64,000 nucleotides of DNA from Ideonella sp. (lineage in GTDB: Bacteria; Pseudomonadota; Gammaproteobacteria; Burkholderiales; Burkholderiaceae_C), in the NCBI GenBank assembly GCA_016721465.1, contig JADKIA010000008.1, positions 62,001 to 126,000 on the forward strand, in the 5' to 3' direction. A model generated the notes under the pieces. It worked only from the letters and a program-made list of their open reading frames with translations. It ran no database searches and had not been told where the DNA came from. Shown piece by piece: positions 34,857 through 42,685 of the stretch (position 1 is the stretch's first letter; the number at the start of each line of letters is the position of its first letter). Both the position numbers and the translations under genes were made by a program.

Positions 34857-36809
34857 TCAGCTGCTGTGCGAGGTCAGGCGCGCCAACGGCGTGGACGCGC
34901 TTACCCCCGGCGTGCTGCTGCCTCGACGGCGCGCCGGTGTCGCCGGCGCGCCGGGGGCCGCGGCCGCCACAGCAGCCGCAGCGCCGCCCGGCTCATCGCC
35001 ATCGCCCATGTTCTGCAGCGCCCTTGCACTGCGGCGCATGGCCACCCCGACGGCCAGGATGTCAATCACCAGCAGGTGCAGGATGCGGCTGACCATCGGC
35101 AACTGCGTGGCCACGTCCTCGACATGGTCGACGATCAACGCCAGGTCGGCCTTGCGCGCCAGCGGTGACTGGCTCGCGGTGATCGCCACCACCGTGGCAC
35201 CGCGCGCCTTGGCGCAGTCGGCCGCCTCCAGCAGCTCGGGAACGCGGCCATGGCCGCTGACCAGCACGGCCACGTCGCGTGCACCCAGCACGTTGGCGCT
35301 GAGCAGTTGCAGGCGCGGGTCGGTGCAGGCATTGCAGGCGATGCCGAAGCGCAGGAACTTGAACTGAGCATCGTTGGCCACCACGCTGTAGTGGCCAACG
35401 GCATGAAACTCGATGCGCTGCGCGCCGTTGAGCAGCTCGATGGCACGGTCGATCGTGTCGCGGTTGAGCTGGTCGCGCAGCTGCAGGATGGCGGCCGCGG
35501 TGTTGCCCAGCACCTTGTCGCCGAGCTCGGCCATCGAGTCGTCGCCGGTCACCTGGGCATGCATCAAGGGCACGGTGCCGGTGAGGCCCGAGGCCAGGCG
35601 CAGCTTGAAATCCGACAAGCCCTCGCAGCCCAACGATCGACAGAACCGGATCACCGTGGGCTGGCTGACGTTGGCCGCCCTGGCGATCTCGGCAATGGGG
35701 TCGTTGAGCGCGGCGCGGGGGTGCGCCAGCACCTGCTCGGCCACGCGCTTCTCGGCGGGCGAGAGGTCGGCCAGACCGCGCTGGATCTGATCGAGGATGG
35801 CCGAACGCGGCGCGCCTTGCAGCGCGCGCAGCTGCGACTGCAGGATGGCGGAGGCACCGACGAAGGTGGCGTTCTCGGCGGTGATCACGAAGGTGGGGAT
35901 GCCACGCACGTAGTCGGTGAATCGACCCTTGTCTTCGAAGCGGGCACGGAAACCCGAGTTCACGAAATGCTCGCCCAGCCGCGGCACGATGCCGCCGCCG
36001 ATGTAGATGCCGCCCAGCGCGCCCAGCGTCACCGCCAGATTGGCCGCGGCGGTGCCAAGCAGGAGACAGAACACCTCGATCGCCTCGGCCGCCAGCGCGT
36101 CGCTGCCATCCATCGCGCGCGCGGTGATGTCGGGCGCCGACAGGTCGGCCGCATCGGGCCGGCCCGCTCGATCGGCCAACGCGCGGTAGATCAGCTCCAG
36201 GCCCGGGCCGGACAACAGGCGCTCGAAGGACACATGGCGGTACTTCTGCCACGCGTAGCGAAGGATCGCCAGCTCTCGCTCGTCGCGCGGCGCGAAGTTG
36301 GCGTGTCCACCCTCGGTGCCCAGCGCCACCCAACCGTCGGCCGCGGGGATCAGCCCCGAGACGCCCAGCCCCGTGCCCGCGCCCAGCACACCCACCACGC
36401 TTTGCTGGCGCGGCTCTCCACCGCCCACTTGCCGACGTTCCTGCGGCCCCAGGCGGGGCACGGCCATGGCCAACGCGGTGAAGTCGTTCACCACCACCAG
36501 CGTGTCGAACTTCAGGCGCTCGCGCATCTCCTCGATGGAGAACTGCCAGTGGTAGTTGGTCATGCGCACCGAGTCACCCTCCACCGGGTTGGCGATGGCC
36601 ACGGCCGAATGCAGGATCCGCCCCAGATTCGCCGGCAAGGTCGCCAGGTAGGCACTCACGGCCGCGTGGAAATCGGCGTGCTCGGCGCAGCGCAGCGAGG
36701 CCCGGTGTTCGAAGCGGCCGATCGCTGTTTCCAACGCAAAGCGCGCGTAGGTGCCGCCGATGTCGGCAATCAGGCGGGGCGAGTCGAAATCGGTCATGGT
36801 GATGGACAT
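34857..36809 (-). CDS. glk: Bifunctional glucokinase / RpiR-family transcriptional regulator
   Basis: About 650 residues in two parts. Residues 1 to about 325 are a glucokinase of the E. coli Glk type: LIADIGGTYARFAL, VVNDFTALAMAVPRL, GAGTGLGVSGLI, GTEGGHANFAP and GGIYIGGGIVPRLG. From about 345 an RpiR-type regulator follows, with a helix-turn-helix (IAEIARAANVSQPTVIRFCRSLGCEGLSDFKLRL) and a SIS sugar-phosphate domain (HAVGHYSVVANDAQFKFLRFG...VLVSGHGRVPELLEAADCAKARGATVVAIT). The last 40 residues are low complexity. Such fusions are known in Burkholderiales: the kinase forms glucose 6-phosphate and the SIS domain would sense sugar phosphates. The start could also be ATG 36797. The palindrome at 36858 is 49 bases upstream, suggesting autoregulation. 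A second glucokinase gene lies divergently. Confidence 0.93.
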   Translation of the reverse strand: MSITMTDFDSPRLIADIGGTYARFALETAIGRFEHRASLRCAEHADFHAAVSAYLATLPANLGRILHSAVAIANPVEGDSVRMTNYHWQFSIEEMRERLKFDTLVVVNDFTALAMAVPRLGPQERRQVGGGEPRQQSVVGVLGAGTGLGVSGLIPAADGWVALGTEGGHANFAPRDERELAILRYAWQKYRHVSFERLLSGPGLELIYRALADRAGRPDAADLSAPDITARAMDGSDALAAEAIEVFCLLLGTAAANLAVTLGALGGIYIGGGIVPRLGEHFVNSGFRARFEDKGRFTDYVRGIPTFVITAENATFVGASAILQSQLRALQGAPRSAILDQIQRGLADLSPAEKRVAEQVLAHPRAALNDPIAEIARAANVSQPTVIRFCRSLGCEGLSDFKLRLASGLTGTVPLMHAQVTGDDSMAELGDKVLGNTAAAILQLRDQLNRDTIDRAIELLNGAQRIEFHAVGHYSVVANDAQFKFLRFGIACNACTDPRLQLLSANVLGARDVAVLVSGHGRVPELLEAADCAKARGATVVAITASQSPLARKADLALIVDHVEDVATQLPMVSRILHLLVIDILAVGVAMRRSARALQNMGDGDEPGGAAAAVAAAAPGAPATPARRRGSSTPGVSASTPLARLTSHSS

Positions 36810-36857
36810 CCGGTGTGCCAATGCGCCTGGGATGGGCTCTGGCGCATGAAACCTCGA

Positions 36858-36872
36858 AGTAACATGACTACA
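36858..36872. promoter_or_regulatory. HexR-like palindromic operator candidate (glk-rpiR side)
   Basis: AGTAACATGACTACA; on the other strand TGTAGTCATGTTACT. It matches TGTAGT-N4-CTACA with two changes in the right half. It is 49 bases upstream of the Glk-RpiR start. Confidence 0.55.
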
Positions 36873-36947
36873 TGAGGGACGACGCCAAGCGCGTTGTTGC
36901 CCTAGTGCATCGCCACAGTATCGCGTAAGCCTGTCTTGCCGGGATGC

Positions 36948-36962
36948 TGTAGTTTTGCTACC
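36948..36962. promoter_or_regulatory. HexR-like palindromic operator candidate (glk2 side)
   Basis: TGTAGTTTTGCTACC, one mismatch from a perfect TGTAG/CTACA palindrome. It lies in the same divergent region as the site at 36858, about 150 bases before the second glucokinase gene. Confidence 0.55.
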
Positions 36963-37108
36963 TTCTCACTGTGTCATCGCGCCGACCATGGGGTCGGGCC
37001 GCGGTCAAGTCGGATACGAACAGCCATGGTTGGGTTTGAATCGAAAGCAGCGGCGCGGGCCGTCGGGGATGGTAAGGGACGCTGGCCGGCTTATACCAGT
37101 GCCCTGCC

Positions 37109-38139
37109 ATGGTGCCCACGGTGAACGCCATGGACCCGCACCTGGCCATGGCGGCGGCCCATGCGGCGCGTGGCCTGCCCTGGCTGGTGGGCGACATCGG
37201 CGGCACCAATGCCCGCCTGGGTTGGGTCACCGACCCGGCCTTGCCCGCCGAGCATGTGCGCACGCTGCCCGTGGCCGAGCACGCCGACCCGGCCGCGGCC
37301 GTGAAGGCCTACCTCGCCGGGCTGCCCTTGCGGCCAGGCGCCTCCCGGGTGCCAAGGCACGCCGCGCTGGCGGTGGCCACGGCCATCACCGGCGACACGG
37401 TCGAAATGACGAACAGCCCCTGGCGGTTTTCGCGCCAGGCGCTGCAGCGCCAACTCGGCCTCCAGTCGCTGGCGGTGCTGAACGACTTCGAGGCGTTGGC
37501 CCTGTCCCTGCCCCGCCTCGGGCCCCAGCAGTTGCGATCGCACGGCCTGCCGGTGCGGCCCCACGGCACCATGGCGGTCATCGGCCCCGGCACCGGCCTG
37601 GGCGTGGCCGGCGTGGTGCAGACGGCCCATGGCTGGACGGCCCTTCCGGGCGAGGGCGGCCATGCCACCTTGAGCGCAGCGGACGATTTCGAGGCGCAGC
37701 TGCTGGCCCACGTCAGGCGGCACCATGAGCACGTGTCGGCCGAACGGCTGTTGTCGGGCATCGGCCTGCCCACGCTGCACCAGGCCGTGGCCGCCGTGCT
37801 GAGCCAGCGCACACCCCAGCTCAGCGCCCAGGACATCGTGGCGCGAGGCTGCGCCGGCGAGGATCCCCTGTGCGAGCGCACGCTCGACGCCTTTTGCGCG
37901 CTGCTGGGTGGCTTTGCCGGCAACGTGGCGCTCACTTTGGGTGCAAGAGGTGGCGTCTACATCGGGGGGGGCATCGTGCCGCGCCTGGGCGACTACTTCT
38001 TCGCCTCGCGCTTCCGTGAACGCTTCGAGGCCAAGGGCGCTTCCGCAGCTACCTGGAAGCCATCCCCACCGCGTTGATCACGGACACGCTGGTGGCGTTG
38101 ACAGGCGCGGCCGTGGCGATCGAGCAAGCCACGGCCTGA
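37109..38139 (+). pseudogene. Second glucokinase gene, frameshifted near its 3' end
   Basis: The reading frame from ATG 37109 codes for a glucokinase: PWLVGDIGGTNARLGWV, VLNDFEALALSLPRLGP, VIGPGTGLGVAGVV, GEGGHATLSA, and GGVYIGGGIVPRLGDYFF. At about 38036 the frame slips after FEAKG: the annotated frame ends 15 residues later in unrelated sequence (ASAATWKPSPPR). Adding one base restores RFRSYLEAIPTALITDTLVALTGAAVAIEQATA up to the stop at 38137-38139, the normal family C-terminus. So one base, probably a C in GGGC(C)GC, is missing. This is either a real mutation or a sequencing error. The catalytic core is upstream of the slip and only the last ~35 residues are lost, so activity is uncertain. 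An internal ATG at 37130 is an alternative start. Confidence 0.85.
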
Positions 38140-38155
38140 GGCCTTGCGGTCATCC

Positions 38156-38268
38156 GCCGAGCGGGGCGGCGTGGCGCTGTACTCCGCGAAAGTCCCCCGC
38201 CATCGGCCTGAAGGCCGCTGGCTCTTCCTTTATTTCGCTGCGCACAGCGCCACGCCGCCCCGCTCGGC
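38156..38268. repeat. Long perfect inverted repeat with an inner hairpin
   Basis: Arms 38156-38180 and 38244-38268 are perfect 25-base complements (GCCGAGCGGGGC... and its reverse). After three isolated mismatches the stem continues with GCGAAA/TTTCGC (38186-38191 with 38233-38238). The loop holds CGGCC-TGAA-GGCCG. It fills the gap between the converging glk2 and MATE genes and could act as a bidirectional terminator, or be a REPIN-like element. No T-run follows either arm. Confidence 0.85.
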
Positions 38269-38275
38269 TCGCGCC

Positions 38276-39682
38276 TCAGGTTGCCGCCGCCTCCACGTCC
38301 TCCAACGCCGCCTCGGCTTCCGCCGTTGAGTCCGCCTGCTGCAGCCGCAACCTGCGGTGCGCAGCCCGCGCGTGCGGCACCCAGCCCAGCGTCACCCAGC
38401 GGCGCCACATCAGCAGGCCGCGCAGCCATTCATCGGTGGCATAGGCGATCCAGATGCCGGCCAGCCCCAGGCCGAAGTATTGCCCGAGCAGCCAGCTGCC
38501 TCCGGCCAGCACCACCACCATCGACACCACCCCAGCGTACAAGGGATAACGAGCATCGCCAGCGGCGCGCAAGGCATTGATCACCACCAGGTTGAAGCAG
38601 CGGCCGGGTTCGAGCAGCACCATCCACCACAGCAACACGGCACCGGTGGCGATGATCCCGGCGTCGTGCGTGAATTGGCCCAGCAGCCACGGGCCCATCA
38701 GGGCCGCGCCACAGGCCACCGTGACCGCCAGGCCGAGGCCCCAGCCCAGGGCACGCCGCACGAGACGGTTGGCCGCATGCAGGTTGCCGGCACCCACCAG
38801 ATGGCCCACCACGATCTCCACCGCCAGCCCGGTGGCCAAGGCGCTGAGCAAGGCCACGTGTGTCACCTGCAGCGCATAGGCCTGCGTGGCCAGCGCCTTG
38901 GCACCGAGTTGGCCGGCCACCGCCACGCTGACCATGAACGACAGGCGCCAGGCGATGTTCTCCGCCGCGCCCGGCAGGCCGATGCGCAGCACCGAGGCCA
39001 GCGCCGGGCGGTTGAGCCGCCACCAATCGATGGCGCGCGGGCGAAGGTTCAGCCGCGCATGCCACAACACCAGGTGCAGCGCGATGCCCAGCACCCGGCT
39101 GGCGGCCAGCGCCACCGCGAAGCCGGTCAGCCCCAGGCGCGGCATCAGCAGCAGCGCCAGCAGCAGGTGCGTGGCGTGCATCGTCAGGATGACGGCCAGC
39201 GTGTCGCGCACCCGAAGGTGAGCCCGCATCACGCTGGCCATGGTCGCGTTCCAGGCGTCCAGCAGCAGGGCCGGCGCCAGCATCTGCAGGTAGGGCAAGG
39301 CCAGTGGCAACAGATCGGTCGGCGCATTGAGCAGGTGCAGCAGCGCGCCGGCGCCGGACAGTGCGCACAGCGCAGCGAAGCCGCCGACCCAGGTGCTGGC
39401 ACCCAGCGTGGCGCGGGCCACCGCGTCGGCAGCCTCGCGGCGGCCACCGCCCAGGCATTGCGAGACCACCACGCTGACCCCCGCGCCGACGATGCGGAAC
39501 AGGATGAACAACATCGCCAGCACGTGGTTGCCCAGCGCGAACGACGCCGCGGCCTGATCCGACAGCTTGGCCGCCAGCGCAGTGCCGATCACGCCCACGC
39601 TGATGCCCAGGCACAGCTCCAGGAACAGCGGGCCCGCGATGGACAACAGCGGCGGCGGCTTGATCGAGCGGTGGACGCTCAT
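38276..39682 (-). CDS. MATE-family multidrug/efflux transporter
   Basis: The protein has 468 residues with twelve hydrophobic segments. The MATE pattern is seen in IAGPLFLELCLGISVGVIGTALAAKLSDQAAASFALGNHVL, in VVVSQCLGGGRREAADAVARA, and in the second-half repeat LPGAAENIAWRLSFMVSVAVAGQLGAKALATQAYALQVTHVALLSALATGLAVEIVVGHLVGAG. It would extrude cationic compounds against Na+ or H+. It starts 29 bases after the exported amylase gene in the same direction, so the two are likely co-transcribed; the functional reason is not clear. The C-terminal 40 residues are charged and alanine-rich. Confidence 0.9.
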   Translation of the reverse strand: MSVHRSIKPPPLLSIAGPLFLELCLGISVGVIGTALAAKLSDQAAASFALGNHVLAMLFILFRIVGAGVSVVVSQCLGGGRREAADAVARATLGASTWVGGFAALCALSGAGALLHLLNAPTDLLPLALPYLQMLAPALLLDAWNATMASVMRAHLRVRDTLAVILTMHATHLLLALLLMPRLGLTGFAVALAASRVLGIALHLVLWHARLNLRPRAIDWWRLNRPALASVLRIGLPGAAENIAWRLSFMVSVAVAGQLGAKALATQAYALQVTHVALLSALATGLAVEIVVGHLVGAGNLHAANRLVRRALGWGLGLAVTVACGAALMGPWLLGQFTHDAGIIATGAVLLWWMVLLEPGRCFNLVVINALRAAGDARYPLYAGVVSMVVVLAGGSWLLGQYFGLGLAGIWIAYATDEWLRGLLMWRRWVTLGWVPHARAAHRRLRLQQADSTAEAEAALEDVEAAAT

Positions 39683-39711
39683 GAATGAAGCGATTCGTTT
39701 CGGCGTGCAGC

Positions 39712-42357
39712 TCAGGGCAGGGTGATCACGGCCGTGTCGTCCATCACCTTGGCATCGGTGGCCGGGTCGCCGCCGCCGATGCTCCAGGCCTGAGGCAACA
39801 GCGACAAGGGGCGATAGCCGCCATCGTAGTCCCAGGTGTTGATGTACAGGCGCACGCCGCGGAGCGAACGCAGGCCACCCAGCGCTGCCGCCGGCAGCGT
39901 GAAGCGAACACGCCGGGCGGCGGCGTCGACCTCGACGCTGGCTCCGGGCGTGATGGGGGTGCCCTCGTGGGCGGCGCCGGCGCCGTCCGAGCTGAACAGT
40001 GCGTTGGACCAGCCATGCACGCGCAGGCGTCGATGCCAGCGCACGCCCTCGGGCAGATCGCCCACTTGCAACGGCATGCTGCGTGCGCCGCCGCCTTGAC
40101 CCGGCAACTCGATGAACAGCGTGAAGGCCACGTGGTCGAAACCGTTGGCCGGGTTCCAGACGGTGCTGAGCTCGGCCATCGTGAGGTCCACCCGCAAGGC
40201 GCCACCAGAGCCCGCCACCTGCACGCGCCGCAGGTCCATTGGCCGGCGCGCGCCAAAGCTGGCGTCCGTGGGATAGACATAGCGTCCGGTCGGCCCGTGA
40301 TCGTCACCCGCCGGATCGGTCACGTCGGCCAGCGGCAGCCAGTCGCGTTCCACGCGGAAGGTCTGCGCCGGCGTGGCGCGCACCGGCGCAGCGTTGCCGT
40401 CCCGGGCCATCGCCACCAGGCGGTGGTTGGCGGCGGCATCGACGAAACGCGAGGTGTCCACCACCGCCTGCCAGCGCCCATCGGCCTGCGGTGTGATGCG
40501 CTGCGCCTGGGCCAGGTCGCCGTCGATCACCAACAACAGCGAACCCATACCCGGCGCCTCGCCGCTGACGGCGAAGTCCCCGCCCACGACCGACTGGTCC
40601 AGCGCATTCACCTTGAGCGTTGGCGGTTCGGTCGGTGTTCTCAACGTCGGCGATGCCGCGGCAGCCAGCAGCCACACCTGCCCGCTGCGCGCCGGCAGCA
40701 CCAGATTCAGGCGCCCCTGGGCGAGCACGCGCTGGTCTGCCGGTCGGCCGTCGATGCCGAACAGGCCTCTCAGTTGTGCGCCGGCGCCCAGCTCCAGGCC
40801 ATCCAGCAAGACCTCGTGCTCGGCGGTGTTGAAGGCCACCAGTGCCCGTTCCCGGCCGTGCCGGACCAGATAGGCCAGCACGCCCGGGCCGCCGGCGTTG
40901 TCGCGCAAGACCTCGGGCACGCCGCGCGAGAACAGGCGGTGCGTGCGCCGCAGCGCCGCCATCTCGGCGATGCTGCGGTACAGCGGTGCGGCACGGTCGA
41001 AGTGGTCGCGCCCGCCCGAGCCCCAGCCGCCGGCAAACATCGACGCGCGCTGTTCGCTGAAGGCCTGCTCGGTGCCGTAGTAGAGGGTCGGGATGCCCGG
41101 CAGCGTGAACATGGCCAGCAAGGCCTGCTTCAGCGCCGGCTGCGAGCCGCCGGCCAGGAAGCGGTCCACGTCGTGGTTGTCCACGAAGGTGGGCATCAGG
41201 TGCGGCCGGGCATGCAGGCGCGCGAGGCTGCGGATGCGGTGGCCCAGCTCGGCGCTGGGGTGCCCACGCGCAAAGGCGTCGTTGAACGCCCCATACAGCG
41301 GGAAGTTCAGCATGCCCGGCAGCACCGGACGGCCCGCGGCGTCGGTCATGTAGCTTTCGATCTTGCGCGCCTGCGTGTCCTGCATCGGCTTGTCGATGCC
41401 GAAGCCTTCGCCGAAGACATGAAACCGCCGACGGCCGGTTTGCCGGGCTGCCGCGCGCATGCCGGGCGCGGCAGCGTCGCGCGCACCCATGAAATCGACG
41501 AAGGTCTCGGGCGGCACATAGAAGGCGGTGTCCACCCGGAATGCGTCCACGCCCACCGAGTGGATCCAGTGCGCGTAACTCCGGCGCAAGGCCTTGAGCA
41601 CCACCGGGTTCTCGGTGTTCAGGTCGTCCAGGCCGGACATCTGGTGATTGCGCTCCTGGTACGGATCGTTGTAGTCGGTGACGTCGGGGGTCCAGTGGTA
41701 GATCGCCGCGTCGCGCTGCGCCGGGTCACGCGGGTCGTTCAAGTGAAATGGCGCCTGGCGCGGGCCCTTCACCGGCGGCGTGTCCAGGTAGCGTTCGATG
41801 TTGGCCGCCGGATCGGTGGCCGACCACGGGCCTGAATGACCGAAGTAGTTGCCGGTGTGGTTGACGACGATGTCCTGCACCAGATACATGCCGCGCCGAT
41901 GCAGTTGGTGTGACAGTTGCTGGTAGTCGGCCAACGCGCCCAGGTGCTTGTCCACCTGCATGAAGTGCTCGGCCCAGTAGCCGTGGTAGCCGCCATGGCC
42001 GTTGTTGGGCCCGATCCACTGGTTGGCCACCGGCGGGGTGATCCACACCGCCGTGGCACCCAGGCCGCGGATGTAGTCCAGGCGCCTGGTCACGCCACGC
42101 AGGTCCCCACCTTGGTAGCGATCCGCCCGCTTCGGGTCGAATTCACCGGCATGCTGGTCGTTGTTGCCGGCGTCACCATCGTCGAAGCGGTCGGTCATCA
42201 CGAAATAGATGACCTGGTCGCGCCAGTCTGGCGAGGGCACATGCAGCTTCAGGCCGGCCGCGACGACCGGCGTCGCACTCGACAACGCCGTCGACACCGC
42301 GAGGGCAGCGATCCATCGCGCGACGAGGCAGGGGCGATACGGCAACTCGATGCTCAT
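39712..42357 (-). CDS. Exported alpha-amylase (GH13) with C-terminal glucodextranase-type module
   Basis: The protein has 881 residues. A signal peptide (WIAALAVSTALSSATPVVA) precedes a GH13 barrel: VIYFVMTDRFDDGD, GYWAEHFMQVDKHLG, VQDIVVNHTGNYFG, the nucleophile in VDAFRVDTAFY, the acid/base in HVFGEGFG, and FVDNHDVDRF. After the barrel come a beta domain and, from about residue 690, a module opening DPAGDDHGPTGRYVYPTD, typical of the glucodextranase C-terminal / DOMON-like family that binds polysaccharide. It should cleave starch or glycogen-type chains in the periplasm or outside the cell. It is divergent from the TonB receptor gene; the shared control region holds a perfect TGTAGTC-T-GACTACA palindrome. 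Confidence 0.93.
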   Translation of the reverse strand: MSIELPYRPCLVARWIAALAVSTALSSATPVVAAGLKLHVPSPDWRDQVIYFVMTDRFDDGDAGNNDQHAGEFDPKRADRYQGGDLRGVTRRLDYIRGLGATAVWITPPVANQWIGPNNGHGGYHGYWAEHFMQVDKHLGALADYQQLSHQLHRRGMYLVQDIVVNHTGNYFGHSGPWSATDPAANIERYLDTPPVKGPRQAPFHLNDPRDPAQRDAAIYHWTPDVTDYNDPYQERNHQMSGLDDLNTENPVVLKALRRSYAHWIHSVGVDAFRVDTAFYVPPETFVDFMGARDAAAPGMRAAARQTGRRRFHVFGEGFGIDKPMQDTQARKIESYMTDAAGRPVLPGMLNFPLYGAFNDAFARGHPSAELGHRIRSLARLHARPHLMPTFVDNHDVDRFLAGGSQPALKQALLAMFTLPGIPTLYYGTEQAFSEQRASMFAGGWGSGGRDHFDRAAPLYRSIAEMAALRRTHRLFSRGVPEVLRDNAGGPGVLAYLVRHGRERALVAFNTAEHEVLLDGLELGAGAQLRGLFGIDGRPADQRVLAQGRLNLVLPARSGQVWLLAAAASPTLRTPTEPPTLKVNALDQSVVGGDFAVSGEAPGMGSLLLVIDGDLAQAQRITPQADGRWQAVVDTSRFVDAAANHRLVAMARDGNAAPVRATPAQTFRVERDWLPLADVTDPAGDDHGPTGRYVYPTDASFGARRPMDLRRVQVAGSGGALRVDLTMAELSTVWNPANGFDHVAFTLFIELPGQGGGARSMPLQVGDLPEGVRWHRRLRVHGWSNALFSSDGAGAAHEGTPITPGASVEVDAAARRVRFTLPAAALGGLRSLRGVRLYINTWDYDGGYRPLSLLPQAWSIGGGDPATDAKVMDDTAVITLP

Positions 42358-42423
42358 GACTCCACGCGGGCAAGCAGCACCAACACCACCGGTCAGCCCT
42401 GGGGCCAGTGTAGTGCCGAGTCA

Positions 42424-42438
42424 TGTAGTCTGACTACA
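42424..42438. promoter_or_regulatory. HexR-like operator, perfect palindrome (amylase/TonB receptor region)
   Basis: TGTAGTCTGACTACA is a perfect inverted repeat around a central T, in the 328-base divergent region between the amylase and TonB receptor genes, 67 bases before the amylase start. The same pattern recurs before glk-rpiR and between malK and glgP. The remainder of the divergent region (42358-42685) shows no gene. Confidence 0.65.
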
Positions 42439-42685
42439 AATCCAATCAGGCGTGGCACCGGCTTGGTGTTGTGCTGGCCGCAAATCGGCGAAATCGCGGG
42501 TCGAGATTGGGGTTTTCACCCGGTGTTTCGGTCGCAATTCAGCAACAAGCAGGGTTTTCCCAAGGGCGCCCGAGAATCTAGTTTTGGTACAAACGGCTCG
42601 AAGCCTGGGCCACTCCGGGCCGGCATGCGTCGACGGGGCGCGTATTCAACGGGTTTGTGATTGCCTTTTCGCAAGGAGACATCGG

